NCBI GenBank assembly: GCA_025060505.1 | Contig: JANXBU010000007.1 | Coordinates: 1-64,000, forward strand | Direction: 5' to 3' | DNA: 64,000 bases | Source of the DNA: Candidatus Calescibacterium sp. | Lineage (GTDB): Bacteria > Calescibacteriota > Calescibacteriia > Calescibacteriales > Calescibacteriaceae | The notes under the pieces: generated by a model | The model's input: only the letters and a program-made list of their open reading frames with translations | Told to the model about the DNA's origin: nothing | The model's database searches: none | In this document: positions 1-9,333 of the stretch, one piece after another | Layout of the letters: every line of letters starts with the position of its first letter | How positions within the stretch are numbered: the stretch's first letter is position 1 | Made by a program: the position numbers and the translations under genes

Positions 1-790
1 CCTCTACCGCTTCTCTTCCCATCGGCAATCCATCTCTCTCAAATATCCTGTTTCGGTCCCCTATCCTCTCTCGTGTCATCTCCTTGTTCCTTGATATATC
101 CATCAAAAACTTCTCCAACATCTGTATCTTATACTCAGTCTTGTATATCTCCTCTCTTATATCCTCTATCCTCCTCACTCGCTCCTGTATCTGTGTCCTT
201 GGATCTACCACACCTGTATCCTGCACCAAACTCGCTAAACTATCATACGATAACCTCAACCTCTTTGATACATCCTCTGCTGACGCTTTCAAATACTCCA
301 TTGAACTATCTATAATCTCCTCAAAGCGCTGTCTTGATATCCCTACATACGCCCTTGCTACTGCATCCGCAACCTCCTTTGATCTCATAGGATCATCTGT
401 ATATGCACTAACCGATATTGTATTATCTCTCTCACTGTATGATACCTCTATCATACTCGCTAACTTCCCTATATCTTTCTCAGACCAACCCAAAATCTTT
501 ATTGCTTCTTTCAGGTTTTTATCTGACTTTATGCTATCTGCTTCATAAGAGAGATTGATCTTTATCGGTCTTACACCAAGGTTCAGTGTTGAGAGAACAA
601 GAGGTAGAGATGATTCGTGAGTGACCCTGATGACAGCAGTTGCCTTGTAGATTTTTTTTCCTCTTTTTGGCAGAGTCTGTAAGGAGAATATAACGGCGAA
701 GACCAGAAAAGAGAATATAAATATGTGTTTTTTCCATTTTTTGAGAGTATGGAGTATCTCACTTAGGGATATTTCTTCGGATGACTGCAT
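1..790 (-). CDS. Wzz/GumC-type polysaccharide chain-length determinant, N-terminal part (cut by window edge)
   Basis: An open frame runs from ATG at 790 to the left edge without a stop, giving 263 residues. The protein starts MQSSEEISLSEILHTLKKWK, followed by a single hydrophobic segment at about residues 22-38, then a probable periplasmic region with long charged helices (around 150-230, with many Glu, Arg and Ile). A short cytoplasmic N-terminus ending in basic residues, one membrane span and a coiled-coil periplasmic part are the hallmark of Wzz/GumC/ExoP chain-length proteins, which set O-antigen or exopolysaccharide length in the inner membrane. The second membrane span and any tyrosine-kinase domain would lie outside the window. 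There is no clear Shine-Dalgarno site. The family call rests on topology and N-terminal pattern, not on a catalytic motif. Confidence 0.72.
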   Translation of the reverse strand, partial: MQSSEEISLSEILHTLKKWKKHIFIFSFLVFAVIFSLQTLPKRGKKIYKATAVIRVTHESSLPLVLSTLNLGVRPIKINLSYEADSIKSDKNLKEAIKILGWSEKDIGKLASMIEVSYSERDNTISVSAYTDDPMRSKEVADAVARAYVGISRQRFEEIIDSSMEYLKASAEDVSKRLRLSYDSLASLVQDTGVVDPRTQIQERVRRIEDIREEIYKTEYKIQMLEKFLMDISRNKEMTRERIGDRNRIFERDGLPMGREAVE

Positions 791-1877
791 ATTTTCAATT
801 AATAATTAATAATCATATTTTCCATAAAAATCAAAATTTTTCAAAAATTTTCATCTATTTCTTTATATTTGTTATCTGTGATAATCAAAATTATTAGTAA
901 ATATAATCGGATAAAATTTTACAAATTTCAATCATTCATTTCACCTCCGAAATTACTGAGTTTTGTCAACTTTCTTTAATGAATTTTCTATGGTTTATAG
1001 ACGAAAAAATAAAAGAATGATATATAAAAACTTCGCTTGCCTGATGTGAGAAATCCTAAACATAAATCATTTAACTCAGGTTTTACCCTTGACCACGTTT
1101 CCTTCTGCCTACATAAAATCAAGAAATCTTACTTACCAGTTGAACTCTTAACCAAATTCATCATAACTAAGGGGAGGTTTCTTCTATGTATTGCTAAATT
1201 TTTTGTATCATTTCAAAGATAATTAAAAGCTAACAGAACCAATTATAAGGAGTCAAAGACTGGATGTTTTGTTGCATTTATCGTTGAAGCAATTTTGATA
1301 TTTTTCAAACGAAACATTTTTGATTACCAAAGGAACACCTCTGAATCATTTGCAATCATACAACAAAATTCAGAAATCTTTTGACAGAGCAAATTGTATA
1401 TGTTTGCCAGAAAAATATAATAAAAAATCTACGGATATTTTTGGTATTCATATCAGATATAATCTTCATTAAATCACTTGATTTATCAAAGATCGTCTGC
1501 AGAAAAAAATTCGATATATCTCCTAGAAGTCTGAAATAAATTTTTGAATAAGAATATAGATTTCATCAAATTTGTGTTATTGAGAAATTTTGCTGTAATC
1601 ATAAAACAACATCTTACACAGTAATTCTTCATAACTTTTACCAGAAGAAAAATTCAAATCTGCAACAGAGATGAAAAAAATACTCTACTCTGATTATAAT
1701 TATATCTGTTTAAGTCATACGAAAGCCAATATACAACCGATCAAGCAAAAGATTATAAAAACATACAAAATAACAAAAATCAACAAATAAAGTTTTCTTA
1801 GATAACTAATTTACCATTATTTATTTAATCTTTCCGAAAATTAAGCAAAAATAACATATTGTTTTATTGAGTCAAGT
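791..1877. other. Long AT-rich intergenic region without a recognisable gene
   Basis: About 1.1 kb of very AT-rich DNA separates the divergent Wzz-like and chemoreceptor genes. The only open frame over 60 codons (1037-1222, plus) has no ribosome binding site, no recognisable motif and no family resemblance. The region has many stops in all frames. It could be a decayed gene or mobile element, but I see no terminal inverted repeats or transposase motifs that would show this. It must contain the two divergent promoters. Confidence 0.6.
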
Positions 1878-3104
1878 ATGAAGTACAGAGTAAAACTGAG
1901 CCTATATTCAAGGTTTATTTTGGTATTTCTTCCATTTTTGATAGGAGATATAGTTATTCCTACACTTCTGATATCTTTACTAAACAGTATTGAAAATCCT
2001 CCACCTGTTGTAAATACGTTGAAGCACTTGATAATTGGGATATTTGGTTTTTATTTCTTCGTCATAATAGGATTGACTATAGGAGGCATATACTATGCAG
2101 CAAGACCTGTTAGAAAGTTTGTACAAAAAATAAGAGATATAGTGGAAAGACAATCTGAAGAGACCTTGAACGAAGAAGATTTCATGCAAGATTTCGGTAT
2201 CATTAAATTTGAAGATGAAAATACAGATTTAGCAAGAGAAATAAACAAACTCATAAAATTTTTGCTCAGAACAAAAAGAGATGTTGCAAATCTCTGTTCA
2301 GGAATAGTTGATACTGGTACAAAAGTATCTACCTACGCATCGCAAGTAAAATCAGGATCTGAATTGGTTTCAAGAGAAATAGAAAGATCAACAATGAATT
2401 TTGAAGGCTTAAAGCAATCAATAGAAGAGATCACAAAAAGAATAACTCATATTGTTTACCTACTAGATAATCTCAAAGAATTTTCACAGAGGGGTAAGGA
2501 GAAAATATCAGAATCTCTTGGTTCTATCAAGAATGTTATAAATACCATAGGGAAAGTAGCTGAGATAGCAGACAACATATCATTTGTGATGAAAAGAGTA
2601 AATGATTCAATATCATTCATAGAAGATGTAACAGATCAGGTAGATCTCTTGGCGTTGAATGCAGCCATTGAGGCGGCACGAGCTGGTGAGCAAGGAAGAG
2701 GCTTTGCTGTTGTTGCAGATGAAGTAAGAAAGCTTGCCGACAGAACCAGAAGATCAGCAGCTGAGATAAAGCAAAACATAGAAGAAGCAGGAAAAGTTGT
2801 GGACAAAGCCGTTCAGACCATATTATCTTTACAGAACGAAGCTGAGGGGATACTCAAAGCATCAGATCTTATTGTTAGCGAATTTGAAAACATAGTCTCT
2901 GGTATATCAAATATACATGAAAATACCACAGGAGTTGCCTCAGCAGTTGAGGAGCAAGAAGCAATAACCAGAGAAATATCAAGATCAGCAGAATCTGTAG
3001 CCAAAACCATTGACGATTACAGAAGCATCTCCAATAAACTTTTTGAGTTTGTAAGAGAACTATCACAACTAACAGACAAACTAAAAGCCATATTTAAAAC
3101 TTGA
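1878..3104 (+). CDS. Methyl-accepting chemotaxis protein lacking a sizeable sensor domain
   Basis: This 408-residue chemoreceptor has two membrane segments near the N-terminus (about residues 12-35 and 47-75) separated by only about a dozen residues, so it has almost no periplasmic ligand domain. A HAMP-like linker begins at [14 protein letters not shown] (around 77). The long cytoplasmic coiled coil holds the conserved signalling hairpin, [20 protein letters not shown] (about 257-276) followed by [15 protein letters not shown]. It should relay a signal to CheA/CheW, but neither gene is in the window. The receptor may sense membrane state or a partner protein (inference). It ends with TGA, which shows that TGA is a stop in this organism. 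The next gene starts 40 bp downstream. Confidence 0.93.
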   Translation: MKYRVKLSLYSRFILVFLPFLIGDIVIPTLLISLLNSIENPPPVVNTLKHLIIGIFGFYFFVIIGLTIGGIYYAARPVRKFVQKIRDIVERQSEETLNEEDFMQDFGIIKFEDENTDLAREINKLIKFLLRTKRDVANLCSGIVDTGTKVSTYASQVKSGSELVSREIERSTMNFEGLKQSIEEITKRITHIVYLLDNLKEFSQRGKEKISESLGSIKNVINTIGKVAEIADNISFVMKRVNDSISFIEDVTDQVDLLALNAAIEAARAGEQGRGFAVVADEVRKLADRTRRSAAEIKQNIEEAGKVVDKAVQTILSLQNEAEGILKASDLIVSEFENIVSGISNIHENTTGVASAVEEQEAITREISRSAESVAKTIDDYRSISNKLFEFVRELSQLTDKLKAIFKT

Positions 3105-3144
3105 AGTAAATAATAAATGACACAAAATAATTAAAATTGTTCGT

Positions 3145-3711
3145 ATGTCAAGCAGAAAATATTTTGTTATCGGCTTCTTCATTCTCTGCTCCATACTTAA
3201 GTCAGAAGTATTAGGTCACGAATACGAAGAAGAAACAACAGCAGAAAAAGTAGAAATAACAGAAGAAGTGGGAACAGGTGAAACAACACAGGAAATAGAT
3301 CAAATAAAAATATTTGAAATTTCAAATCTTTTTGATCATCTCCACAACAAATTAGTTCATTTCCCAATTGCTGGAGGTATATTTGCTGGAATATTTGAGA
3401 TAATATCTTTGAAGTTCAAAAATTTTGTAGTCCCAACAAATGTAATTCTCGGGATAACCGCGATAAGTTCGCTCGCAGCCTTTTTATCTGGGAAAGCAAT
3501 TGAAGCTGAGTACAAAGAGGATATCTCTCCGGGACTTGAAAGAGCTCTTGAGCTACATGAAACATTCGGTTTCATAACTATGATAATATACTTTCTCGCA
3601 CTCGTTTTGAAGTTTATACCCAAAATGGATAAAATAGGTTCTGCCATAGTAATTCTGATGATGGCAGTAGTTGGAATAACAGGTTATCTCGGCGGATTCT
3701 TGGCTCACTGA
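3145..3711 (+). CDS. DUF2231 family membrane protein
   Basis: The 188-residue product has an N-terminal signal-like hydrophobic stretch (about 7-22), an acidic Glu/Thr-rich segment (25-55), then four membrane helices. The motif DHLHNKLVHFPIAGGIFAGI at about 73-92, a small-residue helix ending SGKAIEAE, and a later LELHETFGF match the DUF2231 pattern, with His residues in HNKLVHFP and LELHE. Members often sit beside cytochrome or heme genes and may bind a metal or heme, but the function is not established. It lies 40 bp after the chemoreceptor on the same strand and may be cotranscribed. Confidence 0.72.
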   Translation: MSSRKYFVIGFFILCSILKSEVLGHEYEEETTAEKVEITEEVGTGETTQEIDQIKIFEISNLFDHLHNKLVHFPIAGGIFAGIFEIISLKFKNFVVPTNVILGITAISSLAAFLSGKAIEAEYKEDISPGLERALELHETFGFITMIIYFLALVLKFIPKMDKIGSAIVILMMAVVGITGYLGGFLAH

Positions 3712-3930
3712 ATGCAACAGAACTAAACCTTTTTATATTCCACATTTCAGGCAAAAGATTCAATATCAGTTCTATAGTTTGAAAATAAGATTGAAACGAA
3801 ACGTGTTGATTTAAAAATTCTTGGAAGTTTTGTAATGTGAATTATTGCCAAAGCGTTTAACGAGGCAATTGACAGAAACATCAAGATAAAATAGCGCGGT
3901 GAAATTGAGCTGAGCACATCTAGAGCGTTT

Positions 3931-6900
3931 TTACTTTTGAGAAATATAAATCAACTTCCTTATTCTTAGAACAATAAGCAAAACAAAGATTGATACGACT
4001 GCTTCAAGATCAAATGAAGAACAACCACTGGAGCTTCTTTGCCCAGAAAATAGATCAGACCTACTTTCATAATTGAATATATTTTCATTCGCATCAGCAA
4101 AAAGCTGTGGAGCCGGGGCAAGAGTTCCACAGGCTCCAACAACATTACCACCTGAGGACTCAGAGAGCGTCAGAGGCGCAACTGAAACAGATACTGTTAT
4201 ATCAGCTGTGAGCGGTGTAGAGAACTCATCAAATCCGCCAGCGGATACTATTATATCTTGAACGTTTTTGAGTCCGCATGTGTTCTCCGATATCTCAGTG
4301 ATGTATATATCATAAAGACCGTTTCCAAAGCTATCGGTTGAAGCAACAAGAATAAGCTTTCCATCGCTTCTGGTAACAAATGAAGCTTTACCAGCGCTGA
4401 AAGCAGATGATCCTGAGTTTCCGAGTTCGTTTGAACCTCCACCAAGCAGATTCATCTGTAATATATTTCCGTCTGTATCAAATTTTATGAGAATGATGTC
4501 AGAAGTTGGAGGTATAGAGTCTGTTCTACCAACTATAATAAAGTTTCCATCTGGCGTTTTTGATATTGAGTGTCCATACTCGTGACTTGATGTAGAATAC
4601 CCCCAACCAACAACTTTCTTCCATATAACTCCCCCATCTTTATCAATCTTACCAAAGAAGATATTGTAGTCATCTGAACCGACAGATGATCTGAGTGACC
4701 CCAAGAATATCGAGTTTCCATCTTCTGCTTCTACAATAGATGGAGCATCATCATCCTGAGGACCACCAATAGACTTTAACCATAGCAAATTACCGTTCTC
4801 ATCAACCTTCATTATAAAACCATCGTTACCAGAACCCACCCTGAAGCTCTGTGTTATACCTGTTATTATATAGTATCCATCTGATGTTTTTATTATTGAT
4901 GATGGTTGATCAGAAGCTGAACCATATATCCTTTTTGCCCAAATTTTGTTCCCGTTTGAGTCAAGTTTCACGAGTATCACATCATGCGATGTTGAAGCAA
5001 CATTTGACCGAACCAGAACCAAGTAACCCCCATCTGATGTTTGAACAACACCTCTACCAGCATCATCAGTAGTGTAGTCTATCCTTCTTATCCACAAGGT
5101 TGTTCCAGAAGAAGATATTTTAGCAACAACCGCATCTCGGTTAAGCAGTGGACTATATGTACCAACAATCACAAAATTCCCGTCTGAATCTTGAATAACA
5201 GCTCTTGCATCATCTGATGTATTTAATGCTCCCAGAGTTTTTGACCATGATAGATTTAGATTGCTGTTGAACCTTAGGATATACATATCACCAGATGAAT
5301 CAGATATCTGTGTTGAACCCACAACGACCAAACCATCATCTGCTGTTCTTACAGCCTGATACGGAATATCCCCACCTGTTCCGCCAACTGCTATTGATAT
5401 AGGTGTATAAGCATAACACATTGAATATTCTCTCGGTCTTTGGACTAAGTTTGAAGGAGCTGGAGTTCCAATTGATGGATTAATAAACTGTGAAACTACC
5501 GCCGGAAAATTTTCAGAGAAAGATGCCGATACAACAATTGAGTTCTGTATATTTTCATTACATCCAAGCACCCCATCTTCTGAAAGCTTCAAAACATATT
5601 TATCAAGATTTCCAAAGTTATTCGTTGTACCAACCACAAGAATCTCTCCACTTTCATTTTTTATAACAAAATTTCCTATTTCATTCAAAGATGATTTTCC
5701 TATTGTTTTTGTCTGCTCAACATTCCCAGAGTTATCTATTTTCACAAGATATATATCTTTTCCAGCTGAAAAACTCGATGTTTCTCCAACAACGATATAC
5801 TTTCCATCTTTTGTAGGAGATATTGATTTTGCTATATCATCTCCGCTCCCGCCAACTAATCTGCTCCATGAAACAGTTCCATTACTTTGAATTTTCGTTA
5901 TCAAGACATCACGGTTTGGAGATACTCCGGAAGCACCGACAATAATGAAACCTCCATCACTTGTTGGGATCGCGTACTCTGGAATATCATCCGTTGCGCT
6001 TCCGATCGTCTTTGCCCAAACAAGACCAAAAGCCTGTGTTAACTTGACCGCAAATATATCATATCCACCAGCACCAAAAGAGTTTGTTTTACCAACAACA
6101 AGATACCCCCCATCAGAAGTTTCTACAACAGCTTTAGCAGAATCGTATTGCGCTCCACCAATAACTAATGCTAACGACAAACTAAAGGCATTACTGAGTT
6201 TTACTATCATCATATCCGAGCAAGTTCCACCACAAGTTTGACCAAAACTGTAGGTTTCTCCAACAACAACATAGCTTATACTCATTCCAAAATAATCCTG
6301 TAAAGATGAGAATGCTATGTCTGATAAAGAACCGCCTATAAATCTTGGAGTCGCACTACCATCTGCTCCAAACCTTACAAACAACATATCAGAACAATTG
6401 CCTCCGCAATTTCCACCGAAGCTATATGTCTCGCCAGAAATCAGAAAACCTATGTATGGGACCCCAGTTTCAACTGCTGGGGTTATATGGTAAGCCCTAT
6501 CTATATTTGCTCCTCCCAGAGTTCTTACATAAATAGTTGCACCACTTGGGTGAATCTTGGTGACCATTATGTCTTCATTACCGGCTCCAAAACTTGTTGT
6601 AGTTCCCACAATAAGGTATCCACCATCAAGATAAAGGCTTGTTCTCAAGCTAAGTGGCACTTGCACGATTCCATAGGCTATATCATTCCCCACGCCAGAT
6701 ATAGATTTTGCAAAAGCACCAAAACCCTCAACTGAAACTACATTTGAAAACGGACCCGAACCAGTTGTGTTTTTAGCATAAACTCTGTAGAACTTTGACA
6801 TGTTAGAATATGTATAGTCAACATAGTGTGTTACCGAAGGAGGCAGAAACGTTATCTGAGTAAAGTATACACCATCATTTGACCTTTCCAAAACGAAACT

Positions 6901-9333
6901 AGCAACGTTCGAAGATTGTACAGGATATTCCCACCTCAAAGTTGCATAAGAAACGCCCCAAGAATAAACTGTAAGAGAAGGGGAGTAGCACGGAGATGTA
7001 TTTTCATCAAAGTAGAAGTTACAATTGTTATCTATACCGTCACAAGTATTATCAGGAATAGAAGGGTTAATATTCACAGCGGAATCGTTGCAATCTCCTA
7101 ATCCTAATTGACTCCCCACTGTTATCATACCAGGATAAATCACCAAATCCACACACACAGATACATTGTTCGGAGCATATAAATCTCCATCCACATCCGT
7201 ATATCCCCAACTCTCTACATTACCACTACAATCATTGTCTAATACATCGTTGCAATTCAACGCAGCTCCAGGATAAACACTACTTGAGTTATCGTTACAA
7301 TCCGCAGGCTTGGGTATCGGTGTATACCCCAACGGCATCACATTCGCACACTGACTCACAGGCGTCGTCCATCCATCTCCATCCTGATCCTCATAATACC
7401 ACATCTCCACATGTCCTGAACAATCCTCATCCAATGCATTATTGCAGTTCAACGCAGCTCCAGGATAAACACTACTTGAGTTATCGTTACAATCACCTCC
7501 CGGTATCGCTACATATGTCGCATTGTTCGGTGCATACGGATTCAAACAGCTTATACTACTACCTCCCACAGGATAGTATCCATCTACATCTCCATCCAAA
7601 TACCACCTCGTACCAGGATTCATCCGGCTATCTCCATCATTACAATCTCCACTCGTTGATACTAGCTCGGAACCCAACTTGTATCCCAACGGCCTCATAC
7701 ACTGCAACTGCGTCACTCCACTTGAGTATCCATCTCCATCCATATCACTATACCACACAGTACCTGGATTTATTGCTGGACTTGTATCATCACAGTCAAG
7801 AGCGTTTGAAACATATCCCGGAGGTTGCGAAGCTGCCTGTATTGAAGATGCTGGATTTCCGAAACCATCTCCATCAAGATCTCGATAGAATGTTGGCAAG
7901 CCAGCTCCCTCGTCCACCAAACCATTACAGTTATCATCTACACCGTTTATAATTTCTACCGCGCCCGGTTTAACATTTGAACTCGAATCATTGCAGTCAA
8001 ATGAATTCATAACATATCCATTAGGCTTTACACATCCCTGTGTTAAAGGAGAAGGACTACCATAACCATCTCCATCTGAATCAATATAGAACGTAAGTAA
8101 AACACCTTCATCTATTTGACCATTGCAGTTATCATCTATGAAATTACAAAACTCTGCCGCACCGGGTTTCGTTTCCGAACTCGTATCGTCACAATCATTT
8201 GTTCCAGAAGCATCTGAAATAGCTATCAGACCATATGAAATTTCATTTACGCAGGTCGAAACACTATTAGGAGAGTATTTGTCACCATCCAAATCCCTAT
8301 AAGCAAAGAATTCAACTTTTCCGTCACAATCATTATCAAAGTTATCAAGGCAGTTCAAAGGAGCAGTTGGAAAAACTTCTGCTCTTGAATCATCACAATC
8401 ACCAAAGCCAAAAATAAGATCTATAGGCTTCAGAGTGCTATCCTCTAATTTCAAAACACAAACAGGTGCAGAAGAAGATGCAAAACCATCTTGATCTTTG
8501 TCTTCATACACAAAAAATCCATCGGAACCATCACAATCAGAATCTATACCGTCACCGCAAGCATCTTGAGCTTCTGGATGTATGTTCTTATCTAAATCGT
8601 TACAATCAAAAAGCGGAACACCATTTTGTTGTGAATACTTGAGCTGACCTTCTGTAACATAGTTTGGAAAGCTGTTTATCCCATATATACTAACACCAGA
8701 AGGATATGTATCTCCATCAAAGTCAAAGAAAAAGAGAGTTGGATTAATATCCAACTTCACCCAAGCGGTCATACTTGGAATATAGTTGAACTTGCGAGAA
8801 AACGTCTTTACAATCTTCCCACCATCTTCCGTGTGTATCTTTATGTAATATATCTTTTCATCTCTTGCTGGTATTGAAAAGTCTACATAGTACAAGTTCT
8901 CACCCTCAACAGCTTTGAATTCAGTTTGTTTATCAATATTTCCAATAAGAACAGCTTTCTCACAATTCAAGTCCGCTTCTTCTCCGGCAACCTTCCAGAT
9001 ATAGAAGTTATCACATTTTTTGAGCTGATCTGTTGTCAGAAGAAATGATGTGACTCTTTCCATGAACTTCTTTCCTCCAAGCTCCCCATATCTTATCTGC
9101 TCATATATCTCTTCATCTACTATGGGTTCGGAGGGTATCTGACCTTCCAGAACAATCACCTTCAAGACCAAATTTGAACGCTTTATTCTTTCCACATCTT
9201 CCTTGATAAAAACAGCTCTCACCTTCATTCTGAAGTCACCCTCTTTTCCTCTAACAACACAACTGTACTGAACAAACAAAACAACAAATGCCAAAAGAAC
9301 TAAAAGATTCTTGAACTTATTTGTGATTTTCAT
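3931..9333 (-). CDS. Giant exported repeat protein: MopE-like acidic repeats, FN3 domain, two seven-blade propeller arrays, CTERM-like tail
   Basis: This 1800-residue protein starts with a signal peptide (hydrophobic residues 9-25). Residues about 200-785 hold ten DC(N/D)D...PGA...DNDCDG units, each with a DxDGDGY-type loop. These are the acidic putative metal-binding repeats of MopE-like surface proteins (PF11617 type) and would bind Ca2+ or another cation. An FN3-like domain follows (about 785-875, LRWEYPVQ... to FYRVYAKN). Then come 14 units of the pattern GGYLVVGxTxSFG...DIxxxKL, arranged as seven plus seven (about 876-1298 and 1311-1684). Each set is followed by a Cys-containing segment with IVVSA or IIVSA. 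The C-terminus has SSSGCSS, a hydrophobic helix and basic residues, like a CTERM sorting tail. A strong AGGAGGTGAGG site precedes the ATG, which overlaps the upstream stop by 4 nt. Probably a cell-surface or secreted protein. Confidence 0.85.
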   Translation of the reverse strand: MKITNKFKNLLVLLAFVVLFVQYSCVVRGKEGDFRMKVRAVFIKEDVERIKRSNLVLKVIVLEGQIPSEPIVDEEIYEQIRYGELGGKKFMERVTSFLLTTDQLKKCDNFYIWKVAGEEADLNCEKAVLIGNIDKQTEFKAVEGENLYYVDFSIPARDEKIYYIKIHTEDGGKIVKTFSRKFNYIPSMTAWVKLDINPTLFFFDFDGDTYPSGVSIYGINSFPNYVTEGQLKYSQQNGVPLFDCNDLDKNIHPEAQDACGDGIDSDCDGSDGFFVYEDKDQDGFASSSAPVCVLKLEDSTLKPIDLIFGFGDCDDSRAEVFPTAPLNCLDNFDNDCDGKVEFFAYRDLDGDKYSPNSVSTCVNEISYGLIAISDASGTNDCDDTSSETKPGAAEFCNFIDDNCNGQIDEGVLLTFYIDSDGDGYGSPSPLTQGCVKPNGYVMNSFDCNDSSSNVKPGAVEIINGVDDNCNGLVDEGAGLPTFYRDLDGDGFGNPASSIQAASQPPGYVSNALDCDDTSPAINPGTVWYSDMDGDGYSSGVTQLQCMRPLGYKLGSELVSTSGDCNDGDSRMNPGTRWYLDGDVDGYYPVGGSSISCLNPYAPNNATYVAIPGGDCNDNSSSVYPGAALNCNNALDEDCSGHVEMWYYEDQDGDGWTTPVSQCANVMPLGYTPIPKPADCNDNSSSVYPGAALNCNDVLDNDCSGNVESWGYTDVDGDLYAPNNVSVCVDLVIYPGMITVGSQLGLGDCNDSAVNINPSIPDNTCDGIDNNCNFYFDENTSPCYSPSLTVYSWGVSYATLRWEYPVQSSNVASFVLERSNDGVYFTQITFLPPSVTHYVDYTYSNMSKFYRVYAKNTTGSGPFSNVVSVEGFGAFAKSISGVGNDIAYGIVQVPLSLRTSLYLDGGYLIVGTTTSFGAGNEDIMVTKIHPSGATIYVRTLGGANIDRAYHITPAVETGVPYIGFLISGETYSFGGNCGGNCSDMLFVRFGADGSATPRFIGGSLSDIAFSSLQDYFGMSISYVVVGETYSFGQTCGGTCSDMMIVKLSNAFSLSLALVIGGAQYDSAKAVVETSDGGYLVVGKTNSFGAGGYDIFAVKLTQAFGLVWAKTIGSATDDIPEYAIPTSDGGFIIVGASGVSPNRDVLITKIQSNGTVSWSRLVGGSGDDIAKSISPTKDGKYIVVGETSSFSAGKDIYLVKIDNSGNVEQTKTIGKSSLNEIGNFVIKNESGEILVVGTTNNFGNLDKYVLKLSEDGVLGCNENIQNSIVVSASFSENFPAVVSQFINPSIGTPAPSNLVQRPREYSMCYAYTPISIAVGGTGGDIPYQAVRTADDGLVVVGSTQISDSSGDMYILRFNSNLNLSWSKTLGALNTSDDARAVIQDSDGNFVIVGTYSPLLNRDAVVAKISSSGTTLWIRRIDYTTDDAGRGVVQTSDGGYLVLVRSNVASTSHDVILVKLDSNGNKIWAKRIYGSASDQPSSIIKTSDGYYIITGITQSFRVGSGNDGFIMKVDENGNLLWLKSIGGPQDDDAPSIVEAEDGNSIFLGSLRSSVGSDDYNIFFGKIDKDGGVIWKKVVGWGYSTSSHEYGHSISKTPDGNFIIVGRTDSIPPTSDIILIKFDTDGNILQMNLLGGGSNELGNSGSSAFSAGKASFVTRSDGKLILVASTDSFGNGLYDIYITEISENTCGLKNVQDIIVSAGGFDEFSTPLTADITVSVSVAPLTLSESSGGNVVGACGTLAPAPQLFADANENIFNYESRSDLFSGQRSSSGCSSFDLEAVVSIFVLLIVLRIRKLIYISQK
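7252..7494. repeat. Near-identical 51-bp direct repeats inside the MopE-like region
   Basis: The 51-bp segments 7252-7302 and 7444-7494 differ at one position. They lie 192 bp apart, exactly 64 codons, so the reading frame of the 1800-residue protein is kept. Each encodes the conserved core DCNDNSSSVYPGAALNCN. Other repeats of the protein are much more diverged, so this is a recent unit duplication or gene-conversion event. Confidence 0.9.

Noticed and set aside
84-548. Plus-strand open frame of 154 codons at the left edge
   Set aside because: It is the antisense of the Wzz-like gene, whose minus-strand frame is open from 790 to the edge and has a coherent membrane and coiled-coil pattern.
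7284-7952. Plus-strand open frame of 222 codons, rich in His, Ser, Thr and Tyr
   Set aside because: It lies opposite the MopE-like repeats; its composition is just the complement of the repeated Asp/Gly/Asn codons.
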